64,000 nucleotides of DNA, from assembly GCA_900455085.1 (NCBI GenBank), contig UGTZ01000001.1, positions 4,122,501 through 4,186,500 of the forward strand. Direction: 5' to 3'. Positions 15,976 through 24,434 of the stretch are shown here, in pieces (positions within the stretch are counted from its first letter, which is position 1; every line of letters starts with the position of its first letter). A model generated the notes under the pieces. That model ran no database searches and was not told the DNA's origin. It saw only the letters and a list, made by a program, of their open reading frames with translations. The translations under genes and the position numbers were made by a program. The stretch is from Providencia rettgeri. Its GTDB lineage: Bacteria > Pseudomonadota > Gammaproteobacteria > Enterobacterales > Enterobacteriaceae.

Positions 15976-17120
15976 CAGACAACCCCTCCTTGGTTTTCTA
16001 ACCGTTTGACTAAACGCTTACGAATTAAAAAGCCAATTACAAATGGGTAAATCAATAAAAATAGACACACTTGAACAATGCGAGCAAAGGAAATCTCCCG
16101 CAAGAAAATATCAAACATGGCATTTAATGTATGTGTAAGTGGTTCAATATTCGAAATAATTTGTGCAGGCAATATCATTGACAGTTCCGGTACCGCCATA
16201 CCCGAAAAGGCCAAAGCGATACTCACCAGCATCCCTATCAAGCTATACGCCATAATGGCACTTGAGGTAAAACTAAACAGCAATAAACCAATACTCTGCG
16301 CTGCTATGACATAGAAAAAACCTAATATAATCATATACAACGGGTTTCCTACCACTTTAGCATCAAAAATAGTAACTAATGCCGCAATCTCTACAGCAAG
16401 TAATATACTGAAAAATAAGGTATAAGGGGCTAACTTCCCAAGTAACGCCATCACAAACGGTTTAACACTTTGTAAGGTAGAACCTCGTGACATCGTATAG
16501 ATTGTTGCGGTAACAACAAACAGCTGGAGCATATGAATGGTTGCGGCAAACTGTTGATAATAAATATAACTACCGCTCGGGTTGAATAAACTGTCATAAG
16601 AAAGTGTCACTTGGGCTAACGGAGGCAGCGCCTTTCCCATTGACTTGGCCATTTCTTGGCGATACTTCGCATTCAGCTCTGCCACTAACCCACTAAAATC
16701 TTGAATCGCATAACTGCCTGATGCATAGAAGAGCGCATTATAATACATACGTAGCTCAGGTTGACGTCCTCGTAAGACATCTTCTTCGAAGTTATGAGGA
16801 ATGTACAATAACGCGTAATCTTTTGAACTACCCAGTCTTTTTAATGATGTACTGAGATTGTCATCAATGGTTTTCACATCCGCATGTGGACCCGCATCGA
16901 GGTCACGAATAATTTGCCGAGACACTGGGCTATGGTTATTGTCCACCACAGAAACGGGTAAATCCATCAATGTCCCCTCTGAAAAGTTAGCACTAACTAA
17001 CGTAAACAGCATTAATGGAAACAGCCAGCTTAACCAATGAAAAACAGGGCTACGAATAGCCATTTGGGTTTCACGGCTAAAGGCGTGCTCAAAACCGTGC
17101 CAAGCGAACTTAAATTTCAT
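15975..17120 (-). CDS. ABC-2 type transporter permease (first of pair)
   Basis: 381-aa paralogue of the next permease with the same layout. An N-terminal anchor is followed by a periplasmic domain opening LPVSVVDNNHSPVSRQIIRDLD, then five to six membrane segments. The two proteins probably form a heterodimeric channel. It begins 11 bp after the HlyD-family gene. Drug or envelope-component efflux is the usual role, and the substrate is unknown. Confidence 0.85.
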   Translation of the reverse strand: MKFKFAWHGFEHAFSRETQMAIRSPVFHWLSWLFPLMLFTLVSANFSEGTLMDLPVSVVDNNHSPVSRQIIRDLDAGPHADVKTIDDNLSTSLKRLGSSKDYALLYIPHNFEEDVLRGRQPELRMYYNALFYASGSYAIQDFSGLVAELNAKYRQEMAKSMGKALPPLAQVTLSYDSLFNPSGSYIYYQQFAATIHMLQLFVVTATIYTMSRGSTLQSVKPFVMALLGKLAPYTLFFSILLAVEIAALVTIFDAKVVGNPLYMIILGFFYVIAAQSIGLLLFSFTSSAIMAYSLIGMLVSIALAFSGMAVPELSMILPAQIISNIEPLTHTLNAMFDIFLREISFARIVQVCLFLLIYPFVIGFLIRKRLVKRLENQGGVV

Positions 17121-17131
17121 GGCAACACCTT

Positions 17132-18103
17132 TTACTTATCCCAGTGCCATAACACACTCATACCAGGCCTTAGCCCATCAATCGGCTCTACAGGGTATAA
17201 ACGAATTTCAAATGTTTTTAAATCGAAGTCACCGGTTGCACGTGTCGCTCGTTTTGTCGCATAGTCACCTTTCGGTGCGATATAGCGAACCTCAGCCTCA
17301 ATTAACTTATTCCCCAAGGCAGGCACATCAAGTTGCACTTTGTCGCCTTTTTTCACATCAACTAAAATATCTTCACGCAAGTTATAGACAAAATAAGCTT
17401 GAGGAAGTCGAATTAATGAAATTAAAGGACTACCGGCATTGAAAAGTTCACCTATTTCAGCAGGAATAGGACCAACTTCGCCATCTACAGGGGCTTTTAC
17501 TTGCAAGTCATCAATTTGTACTTGGATTTCAGCAAGTTTATGTTCTGCTTGTTGTAATGCCGCTTCATATTGTTGGCGTTGCTCTATACGGTCACCATGT
17601 AAGCCCTCATCTAAGCGCGCTTTTGCACTTTGCACTTGCGAAAAAGCCACATCTTTGGCTTTACGTGCATTATCAAGCTCATTCGCGGAAACATACCCTT
17701 TACCTTTCAAATTACTCAAACGAGCATATTCACGAGACGCATTTTGATATTGAGAATTGGCTTGTGATAATGAGGCTTGTAAATCGCGGATGGTTTCAAC
17801 ACGAGTCCCATTCATGGATTGTTCTAGTTGCGCTTTTGCTTGGTCTCTCGCGGATTTCGATGCCTCATATTGCGCTTGCAGTTCTGGGCTCTCTAGAGTT
17901 ATCAGTAATTGCCCTTGTTTGACATCATCGCCACGCTCTACGTGGCGTTCTATCACTCGTCCTTTTGCCTTCGAGGTGACGATTACCTCGGGTGCATCCA
18001 CCTCTCCCTGTAACAATAAATATTGGTTATGGGAATGAAAAAGTGCCGCTGCTGCGATTAAGATAAGCATCAGCAAAATCAGTGCTATTGTTCTTTTTTT
18101 CAT
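17132..18103 (-). CDS. HlyD-family membrane fusion protein
   Basis: 323-aa periplasmic adaptor with one N-terminal membrane anchor (about residues 5-22). A lipoyl-like half-motif (ITLESPEL) near residue 70, a long coiled coil (about 85-200) and a beta-barrel region up to the C-terminus follow. It resembles YbhG/YhiI/EmrA-type adaptors that link an inner-membrane pump to an outer-membrane channel. It is the first gene of a three-gene operon with two ABC-2 permeases. Confidence 0.87.
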   Translation of the reverse strand: MKKRTIALILLMLILIAAAALFHSHNQYLLLQGEVDAPEVIVTSKAKGRVIERHVERGDDVKQGQLLITLESPELQAQYEASKSARDQAKAQLEQSMNGTRVETIRDLQASLSQANSQYQNASREYARLSNLKGKGYVSANELDNARKAKDVAFSQVQSAKARLDEGLHGDRIEQRQQYEAALQQAEHKLAEIQVQIDDLQVKAPVDGEVGPIPAEIGELFNAGSPLISLIRLPQAYFVYNLREDILVDVKKGDKVQLDVPALGNKLIEAEVRYIAPKGDYATKRATRATGDFDLKTFEIRLYPVEPIDGLRPGMSVLWHWDK

Positions 18104-18401
18104 TATTTATGTGAACCTTAAATAATAACGGGGGAAACTATCATCCCTAGAGTATGACAAGAAAGTAAAATACAGCGTTAATAAATTCGTGCGCAAGATC
18201 ACGAAAAGGTAGGACATTGACTAATATTGAAGCGATTTCTACCTTATGTCAAATAATGATGAGTGCACTTTTCTCAAATGCCGATTACTTAGCCAATGAC
18301 TTACGGTATAATGACTAGCCAAATAAATACTAAAAATAGATAACAATAGTAAATAACTCAACCCCAAATAAGAATCCCACAACGTGAACACGACGAGCCA
18401 T

Positions 18402-18520
18402 GCTCTAAATAATTCGCGATGTGGGTAGGCGGCAAGCGAGACTATCTTGGGAAGCATACATCAGCATGTGACCCGAGTAGGCGAGAGCAGCCAACACCCC
18501 CACAACGTGAAACATAACGA
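18402..18520. repeat. ERIC-type intergenic repeat, copy 2 (tandem)
   Basis: About 119 bp with AATAATTCGCGATGTGGG and CCCACAACGTGAAACATAAC ends and a central GCATACATCAGCATGTGAC core. The bases just before it (18377-18400) match the 3' end of another unit, so a truncated third unit precedes it. It repeats at a 124-bp period with the next copy. Confidence 0.88.
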
Positions 18521-18525
18521 GCCAT

Positions 18526-18645
18526 GCTCTAAATAATTCGCGATGTGGGTAGGCGACGAGGAAGCGAGACCCTAGGAGCATACATCAGTATGTGACTAGG
18601 GCGAGATGACGAAGTCAACACCCCCACATCACGAATTATGACGAG
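18526..18645. repeat. ERIC-type intergenic repeat, copy 3 (tandem)
   Basis: About 120 bp, nearly identical to the preceding copy over its left half. The terminal inverted repeats (AATAATTCGCGATGTGGG / CCCACATCACGAATTATG) are clear and the core is CCTAGGAGCATACATCAG. It ends one base before the preferred start of btsS, so the btsS ribosome-binding region lies within the repeat. The remaining bases of the 18104-18401 gap show nothing I can name. Confidence 0.88.
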
Positions 18646-18646
18646 C

Positions 18647-20332
18647 ATGTACGAATTTGATTTAATATTACTCCTACTCCAGCAAATGTGTGTCTACCTC
18701 GTTATTGCTTGGGCGCTTAGCCGCACACCATTAGTTATCCCTCTTCTGAAGGTGACCATCCGCTTACCGCATAAAGTCATGTGCTACCTGATTTTCTCGG
18801 TATTTTGCATTATCGGTACTTATTTTGGTTTGCATATCAATGATTCTATTGCCAATACTCGCGCTATTGGAGCCGTTCTTGGCGGCCTATTAGGCGGCCC
18901 TGTGGTCGGCTTTGCTGTCGGTTTCACTGGTGGGCTGCATCGTTATTCATTAGGAGGGATGAGCGCCTTTGCTTGTATGGTCTCGACCATTGTTGAAGGA
19001 TTGATTGGCGGGTTAGTTCATCGTTACTTTATGAAACGTGGCGAAATTAATAAAATTTTTAATCCTATGATTGCCAGTTGTGTCACTTTTATCGCTGAAA
19101 TCATACAGATGCTAATTATTTTATTGCTGGCGAAACCTTTCGATGAAGCGCTAGAACTCGTTAAAAATATCGCTGCACCGATGGTGATCGCGAATACTAT
19201 TGGTGCGGCAATGTTTATTCGAATTTTACTCGACCGCCGTGCGATTGTTGAGAAATACACTACCGCGTTCTCTGCTCAGGCACTAAAAATTGCTTTAACG
19301 ACTGAAGGGATTCTGCGTAAAGGCTTTAATGCTGACAACAGCATGAAGGTCGCTAAGATTATTTATCAAGAGTTAGAAATTGGTGCTGTCGCCATTACAG
19401 ATCGTGAAAAAATACTCGCGTTTATTGGCATTGGCGCTGACCACCATCGACCCGGGACACCGATTTCGTCAAGCCAATCAAGGCAAGCTATTGAGAATAA
19501 TGAAGTCGTCTATGCTGACGGCAATGAGACTCCGTATAAATGCTCATTAAGCCCCACCTGTAAACTCGGCTCTGCGTTAGTGATCCCATTACGCGGAGAA
19601 AACGAAAAAGTGATTGGTACCATTAAACTGTATGAAGCGAAAAATAGCCTGTTTAGTTCCATAAACCGTACTCTCGGTGAAGGAATTGCCAGCTTGTTTT
19701 CTGCACAAATTTTAGCGGGCCAATATGAACGCAACAAACAATCATTGTTGCAATCCGAAGTTAAGCTGCTTCACGCTCAAGTAAATCCTCACTTTTTGTT
19801 CAATGTGCTCAACACTCTGCAAGCCGTGATCCGCAAAGATAGCCAACAAGCAGGCCAGCTTGTGCAGTATATTTCGACGTTTTTCCGTAATAACCTAAAG
19901 CGGCCCGAGCAAAGTGCCACACTCGGCGAAGAAATTGAACATATCAATGCCTATTTACAGATAGAAAAAGCCCGTTTTCAAGAAAGCTTACAAATTCATA
20001 TTGAGATCCCTGATGAAGTCAAACAGGTTGAACTGCCTGCATTTACCCTACAACCATTGGTTGAAAATGCAATTAAACATGGCACCTCACAGTTATTAGA
20101 AACGGGTTATATTACAATACGTAGTTATATCGGCAGTGAACATGTGTATATCGAAATAGAAGATAACGCAGGGCTATATAAGCCTGCAAAACAGTCTGAT
20201 GGCTTAGGGATGGGCTTAGTCGATAGGCGCTTACGTTTAAAATATGGTGAGCAATATGGCATCAGCGTAGAACACGAGCCAGAAAAATTCACCCGAATGA
20301 AAATTCGCCTGCCTTATTTGGCTACAACATAA
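18647..20332 (+). CDS. btsS: Pyruvate-sensing LytS-type histidine kinase
   Basis: 561-aa sensor kinase of the BtsS (YehU) family. The N-terminal 5TMR-LYT membrane domain (about residues 1-190, with FGLHINDSIANTRAIGAV) is followed by a GAF-like region (about 220-350). The kinase domain has the phospho-acceptor segment LLHAQVNPHFLFN and a C-terminal ATPase domain (NAIKHG, GLGMGLVDRR). In E. coli BtsS binds pyruvate and signals to BtsR to induce btsT. ATG 18647 matches the E. coli start (MYDF-like); ATG 18638 is also in frame but lies inside the ERIC repeat. btsR follows 19 bp downstream. Confidence 0.93.
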   Translation: MYEFDLILLLLQQMCVYLVIAWALSRTPLVIPLLKVTIRLPHKVMCYLIFSVFCIIGTYFGLHINDSIANTRAIGAVLGGLLGGPVVGFAVGFTGGLHRYSLGGMSAFACMVSTIVEGLIGGLVHRYFMKRGEINKIFNPMIASCVTFIAEIIQMLIILLLAKPFDEALELVKNIAAPMVIANTIGAAMFIRILLDRRAIVEKYTTAFSAQALKIALTTEGILRKGFNADNSMKVAKIIYQELEIGAVAITDREKILAFIGIGADHHRPGTPISSSQSRQAIENNEVVYADGNETPYKCSLSPTCKLGSALVIPLRGENEKVIGTIKLYEAKNSLFSSINRTLGEGIASLFSAQILAGQYERNKQSLLQSEVKLLHAQVNPHFLFNVLNTLQAVIRKDSQQAGQLVQYISTFFRNNLKRPEQSATLGEEIEHINAYLQIEKARFQESLQIHIEIPDEVKQVELPAFTLQPLVENAIKHGTSQLLETGYITIRSYIGSEHVYIEIEDNAGLYKPAKQSDGLGMGLVDRRLRLKYGEQYGISVEHEPEKFTRMKIRLPYLATT

Positions 20333-20351
20333 TAATGATTAAATTACCTCT

Positions 20352-21068
20352 ATGAATGTATTGATTGTTGATGACGAACCTCTTGCACGGGAAAATGTGC
20401 GTTGCCTGCTCGAAGAATACGATGATATTGAAATTATTGGCGAATGTGCCAACGCAATAGAAGCGATTGGCATCATCCATAAAAAAAAGCCTGATGTGGT
20501 CTTTTTGGATATTCAAATGCCACGCCTAACGGGTTTAGAAATGGTACGCATGCTAGATCCAGAAGACCGCCCTTATATTGTCTTTCTTACCGCTTTTAAT
20601 GAATTTGCCATTCAGGCTTTTGAAGAACATGCTTTTGATTACTTGTTAAAACCCCTTGAAACAGAACGATTAGAAAAGACCTTAAACCGCCTACGCCAAG
20701 GCAAGCAAAAACAAAATCTAGAGCTGTTAAGTAACAATGAGCCACTAAAATTTATCCCTTGCACTGGCCATAGCCGTATTTATTTAATGAAACTTGATGA
20801 AGTGCTATATGCCACCTCGCGAATGAGTGGCGTGTATGTAATGAGTACGCAAGGATTGGAAGGTTTTACAGAGCTCACTCTGAGAACATTAGAGACTCGA
20901 ACACCTTTAGTGCGCTGCCATCGCCAATATTTAGTCAATATGACCCAATTAAACGAAATTTTATTTGGTGACAGTGGGCAAGCGGAGTTAGTACTGAGCT
21001 CAGGTGAGCGCATTCCTGTTAGCCGTCGTTATCTAAAGCCACTAAAAGAGGCATTGGGGTTAGCTTAA
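20352..21068 (+). CDS. btsR: LytTR-family response regulator
   Basis: 238-aa partner of BtsS (formerly YehT). The receiver domain occupies residues 1-115, with acidic residues Asp7/Asp8, phospho-acceptor Asp53 (FLDIQMP) and Lys103-region KPLE. The C-terminal LytTR DNA-binding domain (about 135-238) ends with VSRRYLKPLKEALGL. Its usual target btsT is not in the window. It forms a two-gene operon with btsS. Confidence 0.95.
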   Translation: MNVLIVDDEPLARENVRCLLEEYDDIEIIGECANAIEAIGIIHKKKPDVVFLDIQMPRLTGLEMVRMLDPEDRPYIVFLTAFNEFAIQAFEEHAFDYLLKPLETERLEKTLNRLRQGKQKQNLELLSNNEPLKFIPCTGHSRIYLMKLDEVLYATSRMSGVYVMSTQGLEGFTELTLRTLETRTPLVRCHRQYLVNMTQLNEILFGDSGQAELVLSSGERIPVSRRYLKPLKEALGLA

Positions 21069-21097
21069 AATCATAATATGAAAAATTGTTCTCTAAT

Positions 21098-21241
21098 ATG
21101 TATAACAATTTGAAAACACAACAATCAGATGCTTTATTAAAACTGATTATAGCCGCTAAAAATAACGTGGATAATAATCGTATAATGACAGTTAGTGAAG
21201 CTAGAAGAAGGTTGATTGAAAGAAGGGCTAAACAAACTTAA
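21098..21241 (+). CDS. Possible 47-aa basic small protein
   Basis: A short frame from ATG 21098 to TAA 21241 lies between btsR and a terminator. It encodes a basic C-terminus (MTVSEARRRLIERRAKQT) and a hydrophobic middle (ALLKLIIAA). I see no strong ribosome-binding site, and an internal ATG at 21185 could also start. Location before a terminator and plausible composition support it weakly. No function is assigned. Confidence 0.35.
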   Translation: MYNNLKTQQSDALLKLIIAAKNNVDNNRIMTVSEARRRLIERRAKQT

Positions 21242-21246
21242 ATAAA

Positions 21247-21276
21247 AAAACCGCACTTCAATGAAATGCGGGTTTT
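21247..21276. terminator. Bidirectional terminator between btsSR and deaD
   Basis: CCGCACTTC at 21251-21259 pairs with GAAATGCGG at 21263-21271 (one G-U-type mismatch), flanked by A-rich and T-rich tracts. It suits termination of deaD on the minus strand and of the btsSR unit on the plus strand. Confidence 0.75.
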
Positions 21277-21315
21277 GTGTTTTAGTAGGGAATTAATCCC
21301 TATAAAACCAAGTCA

Positions 21316-23253
21316 TTATGCGTTATGGCTGCTGCTACGACGACGAGGTGCCGCATTAGTGCCATCTTGGCGTGGAGCAGAGTTACCACGGTCACGGTTA
21401 CCACCGCCACGACGCTCACCGCCGCCACGACGTTCACCACCGCGCTCACCGCCACGGTCATTACGACGACCTGCACCGAAGCCACCTTCGCTACCGCCAT
21501 CACGACGACCACCACCACGACGCTCACCACCGCCACGACGTTCGAACGGTTGTGCATCACCGATCAGCTGCATTTGAGTTGGTTTATTCAAAATGCGTGC
21601 GCGACTTAAATGAGTTAACACGTCCGTTGGCATACCTTTTGGCAATTCAATTGTCGAGTGCGTTCCGTACAATTTGATATTACCGATATAACGGCTGCTG
21701 ATATCCGCTTCGTTAGCAATCGCACCAACAATGTGACGAACTTCCACACCATCATCACGGCCAACTTCGATACGGTACATCTCCATATCACCCACATCAC
21801 GACGCTCACGACGACCGCCACGCTCACCGCGTTCTGCACGGTCAAAACCATTACCATTGCTATTACGGTCACGACGATCACCACGACGATCATCACGGTC
21901 GTTGAATTCACGACGTGGGCGACGCGGTGCATCTGGTGGCAAGATCAGCGCACGTTCACCTTGTGCCATTTTCAGCAAGGCTGCGGCTAAGGTTTCCATA
22001 TCAACATCTTCTGATGGGGACATTTTCGCTAACAGTGAACGGTATTGGTCTAAATCGCTGCTTTCTAATTGCTGTTGAATTTTCTCAGCAAATTTCGCCT
22101 GACGACGTTGGCTAAGCAGATCTGCATCTGGTAATTCAACTTCAGGAATAGTCAGTTTCATCGTACGTTCAACGTTACGTAGCAGACGACGTTCACGGTT
22201 CTCAACAAACAGTAACGCACGGCCCGCACGGCCCGCACGACCTGTACGACCAATACGGTGAACGTAAGACTCCGCATCCATTGGGATGTCGTAGTTAACA
22301 ACTAAGCTAATACGCTCAACATCCAGACCACGCGCTGCAACGTCAGTAGCGATCAAGATATCTAGACGACCATCTTTTAAGCGCTCTAACGTTTGCTCAC
22401 GCAGTGCTTGGTTCATGTCACCATTCAATGCGGCGCTGTTGTAGCCATTGCGTTCTAATGCTTCAGCCACTTCTAATGTTGCATTTTTGGTGCGTACGAA
22501 AATAATCGCAGCATCAAAGTCTTCTGCTTCTAAGAAACGTACTAACGCTTCATTTTTACGCATGCCGTACACAGTCCAATAGCTTTGAGCAATATCTGGA
22601 CGAGTGGTAATGCTAGCCTGAATGCGAATCTCTTTCGGGTCTTTCATAAAACGACGTGTAATACGACGAATTGGTTCAGGCATTGTTGCAGAGAACAGCG
22701 CAGTTTGGTGCTCAGCTGGAATTTGGCTCATGATGTTTTCAACATCTTCAATGAAGCCCATACGCAGCATTTCATCAGCTTCGTCTAAAACTAAGCCTTT
22801 TAATTTAGAGAGGTCTAACGTTCCACGTTTTAAGTGATCCAGAAGGCGGCCTGGTGTACCCACAACAATTTGCGGTCCTTGGCGCAGCGCACGTAACTGT
22901 ACGTCATAACGTTGGCCACCATACAGGGCAACAACGTTAACGCGGTTCATATGTTTAGAGAAATCGCTCATTGCTTCCGCCACCTGAACAGCCAACTCAC
23001 GAGTTGGTGCCAGAACTAAAATTTGCGGAGCTTTTAAATCTGGGTCGATGTTATGCAGCAATGGCAAACTAAATGCAGCAGTTTTACCGCTACCTGTTTG
23101 TGCCATACCTAATACATCATTACCATCCATTAACAATGGAATACATTGTTGTTGGATTGGTGATGGTTTTTCATATCCCAGGTCGTTTAGTGCTGTCAAA
23201 ATAGATGCTGATAAACCTAACTCAGCAAAAGAAATATCGGTCTCAGTAGTCAT
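21316..23253 (-). CDS. deaD: ATP-dependent RNA helicase DeaD (CsdA)
   Basis: 645-aa DEAD-box helicase that remodels RNA in 50S ribosome assembly and cold adaptation. The motifs are in order: Q-motif region, Walker A AQTGSGKT, DEAD, SAT, and HRIGRTGRAGR. A DbpA-like RNA-binding domain follows near residue 480. The last ~80 residues are a low-complexity Arg/Gly tail (repeated GGGERRGG, RGGERGG). ATG 23253 gives the MTTETD start and overlaps the leader peptide gene yrbN. On the opposite strand this tail yields spurious frames. Confidence 0.96.
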   Translation of the reverse strand: MTTETDISFAELGLSASILTALNDLGYEKPSPIQQQCIPLLMDGNDVLGMAQTGSGKTAAFSLPLLHNIDPDLKAPQILVLAPTRELAVQVAEAMSDFSKHMNRVNVVALYGGQRYDVQLRALRQGPQIVVGTPGRLLDHLKRGTLDLSKLKGLVLDEADEMLRMGFIEDVENIMSQIPAEHQTALFSATMPEPIRRITRRFMKDPKEIRIQASITTRPDIAQSYWTVYGMRKNEALVRFLEAEDFDAAIIFVRTKNATLEVAEALERNGYNSAALNGDMNQALREQTLERLKDGRLDILIATDVAARGLDVERISLVVNYDIPMDAESYVHRIGRTGRAGRAGRALLFVENRERRLLRNVERTMKLTIPEVELPDADLLSQRRQAKFAEKIQQQLESSDLDQYRSLLAKMSPSEDVDMETLAAALLKMAQGERALILPPDAPRRPRREFNDRDDRRGDRRDRNSNGNGFDRAERGERGGRRERRDVGDMEMYRIEVGRDDGVEVRHIVGAIANEADISSRYIGNIKLYGTHSTIELPKGMPTDVLTHLSRARILNKPTQMQLIGDAQPFERRGGGERRGGGRRDGGSEGGFGAGRRNDRGGERGGERRGGGERRGGGNRDRGNSAPRQDGTNAAPRRRSSSHNA

Positions 23254-23323
23254 GTAAAGGTGCCTCATACATAATGGCAGCCAGTTTACATAACCATGCG
23301 AAAATCATTTCGGTCATTTTCAT
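23243..23323 (-). CDS. yrbN: YrbN-type small protein overlapping the deaD start
   Basis: A 26-codon frame from ATG 23323 to TGA 23243 overlaps the first codons of deaD by 11 bp in another frame. The predicted peptide contains LCKLAAI followed by an EA pair, as in E. coli YrbN, which sits at the same place and overlaps deaD. It is probably a leader peptide that couples translation to deaD. The identification rests on length, overlap and a short similarity. Confidence 0.7.
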   Translation of the reverse strand: MKMTEMIFAWLCKLAAIMYEAPLHDY

Positions 23324-23423
23324 TTAAAATGTGAACTGGCTCAAATTGTGTTTATTAAACGAACAAATAGGCCGTCACCCCGAGGGATGATGACTTAAAA
23401 AAATATCGTGAAATGTTCGTCAG

Positions 23424-24341
23424 CTATTGCTGGCCCGATTCTAAAAGGTCGTCTTGTTCTTGGCCTAACAGCGCCAATTCCAACAATGCATAGCGGTGTT
23501 CAACAAAGCTGTGAGCGTTGTTAGCTACCGTCAGTTTGAATAACGCAACTGCGCTATCCTTATCCCCCAGACTTAGGTAATGCTTACCTAAATAGAAGTT
23601 AGTTTCACTGAGATGCTCAGCGAGCGAAGTGTTATCCGTAGACGTTTCTTTCAAACGCGCCATCAATGTATTTTCATCGATATTGCCAAGATAGAATTCT
23701 ACGATATTCCAGCCCCATTGCCCTTTCTCCGCTTGGTTGTAGCGGGCGGCAAGATTATCTTGCGCCATACGCGGGTCTATGTCTTTCTCTACGAGATAAA
23801 GCCACAGAGTACGAAAAGGATCATTTGGATCTATCTGATAATACGCCAGCAGATCATCCTGCGCTAGTTTGTATCGTTCACCGTAATATAATGCGATGCC
23901 ACGATTCATTCGCGCGAAATTGTAAGTTGGATCAAGCTCTAAAACAGAATCAAACGCTTCATAGGCAGCATCATAATTGCCTGCCTGCGTAAAATATATC
24001 CCTAAAAAATTAAAAACTTCAGGAATATCAGGACGAATGGCTAACGCAGTTGAAAAATCATTACGCGCCAGTGCCCTTAAACCGAGACTATCATACAACA
24101 CACCGCGCTCATATAAAAGCTGTGCGTATTCATCATCGGTTAAAGACCGGCTCGCAAGAATTTGTTCCATACGAGCCAGTATCACTTCTTGTTGCAATGA
24201 AGGTTGAAGTGGAACGGCAAATACCTCGTTCTTTCGCCAATCTTTGCTACTACATCCAATAATAACAAAAAAGATAAGCGCCAAGAGCACACGCGGTAAC
24301 GTGCGATAATCTCTCACCCGAAGACAGATACTGTTCGACAT
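23424..24341 (-). CDS. nlpI: Lipoprotein NlpI, TPR adaptor
   Basis: 305-aa outer-membrane lipoprotein. It has a signal peptide and lipobox (VIIGC, Cys near residue 30), then several tetratricopeptide repeats between residues 60 and 180 and a helical C-terminus. In E. coli NlpI scaffolds peptidoglycan hydrolase complexes and targets MepS to the protease Prc. The N-terminus is about 11 residues longer than in E. coli, and a slightly later start is possible. It lies between pnp and deaD, as in E. coli. Confidence 0.95.
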   Translation of the reverse strand: MSNSICLRVRDYRTLPRVLLALIFFVIIGCSSKDWRKNEVFAVPLQPSLQQEVILARMEQILASRSLTDDEYAQLLYERGVLYDSLGLRALARNDFSTALAIRPDIPEVFNFLGIYFTQAGNYDAAYEAFDSVLELDPTYNFARMNRGIALYYGERYKLAQDDLLAYYQIDPNDPFRTLWLYLVEKDIDPRMAQDNLAARYNQAEKGQWGWNIVEFYLGNIDENTLMARLKETSTDNTSLAEHLSETNFYLGKHYLSLGDKDSAVALFKLTVANNAHSFVEHRYALLELALLGQEQDDLLESGQQ

Positions 24342-24434
24342 ACTCCGCCCTTACATTACCACGCTTTACAAATTATGGTTTCAGCAAATTTAGGCTGATA
24401 GCGCCCTAACTTAATAGAGCGCGGTTAGGTCAGC

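Noticed and set aside
18239..18457. 72-aa open frame on the minus strand in front of btsS
   Set aside because: Its first part lies within ERIC repeat DNA and the rest is a hydrophobic run without a ribosome-binding site; ERIC repeats often create such false frames.
18377..18645. Repeated units considered as a CRISPR array
   Set aside because: Period is 124 bp, units are imperfect palindromes with ERIC cores and there are no spacers or cas genes.
21266..21677. Several overlapping plus-strand frames rich in Thr, His or Arg-Ser-Pro
   Set aside because: They mirror the low-complexity Arg-Gly tail of deaD on the opposite strand.
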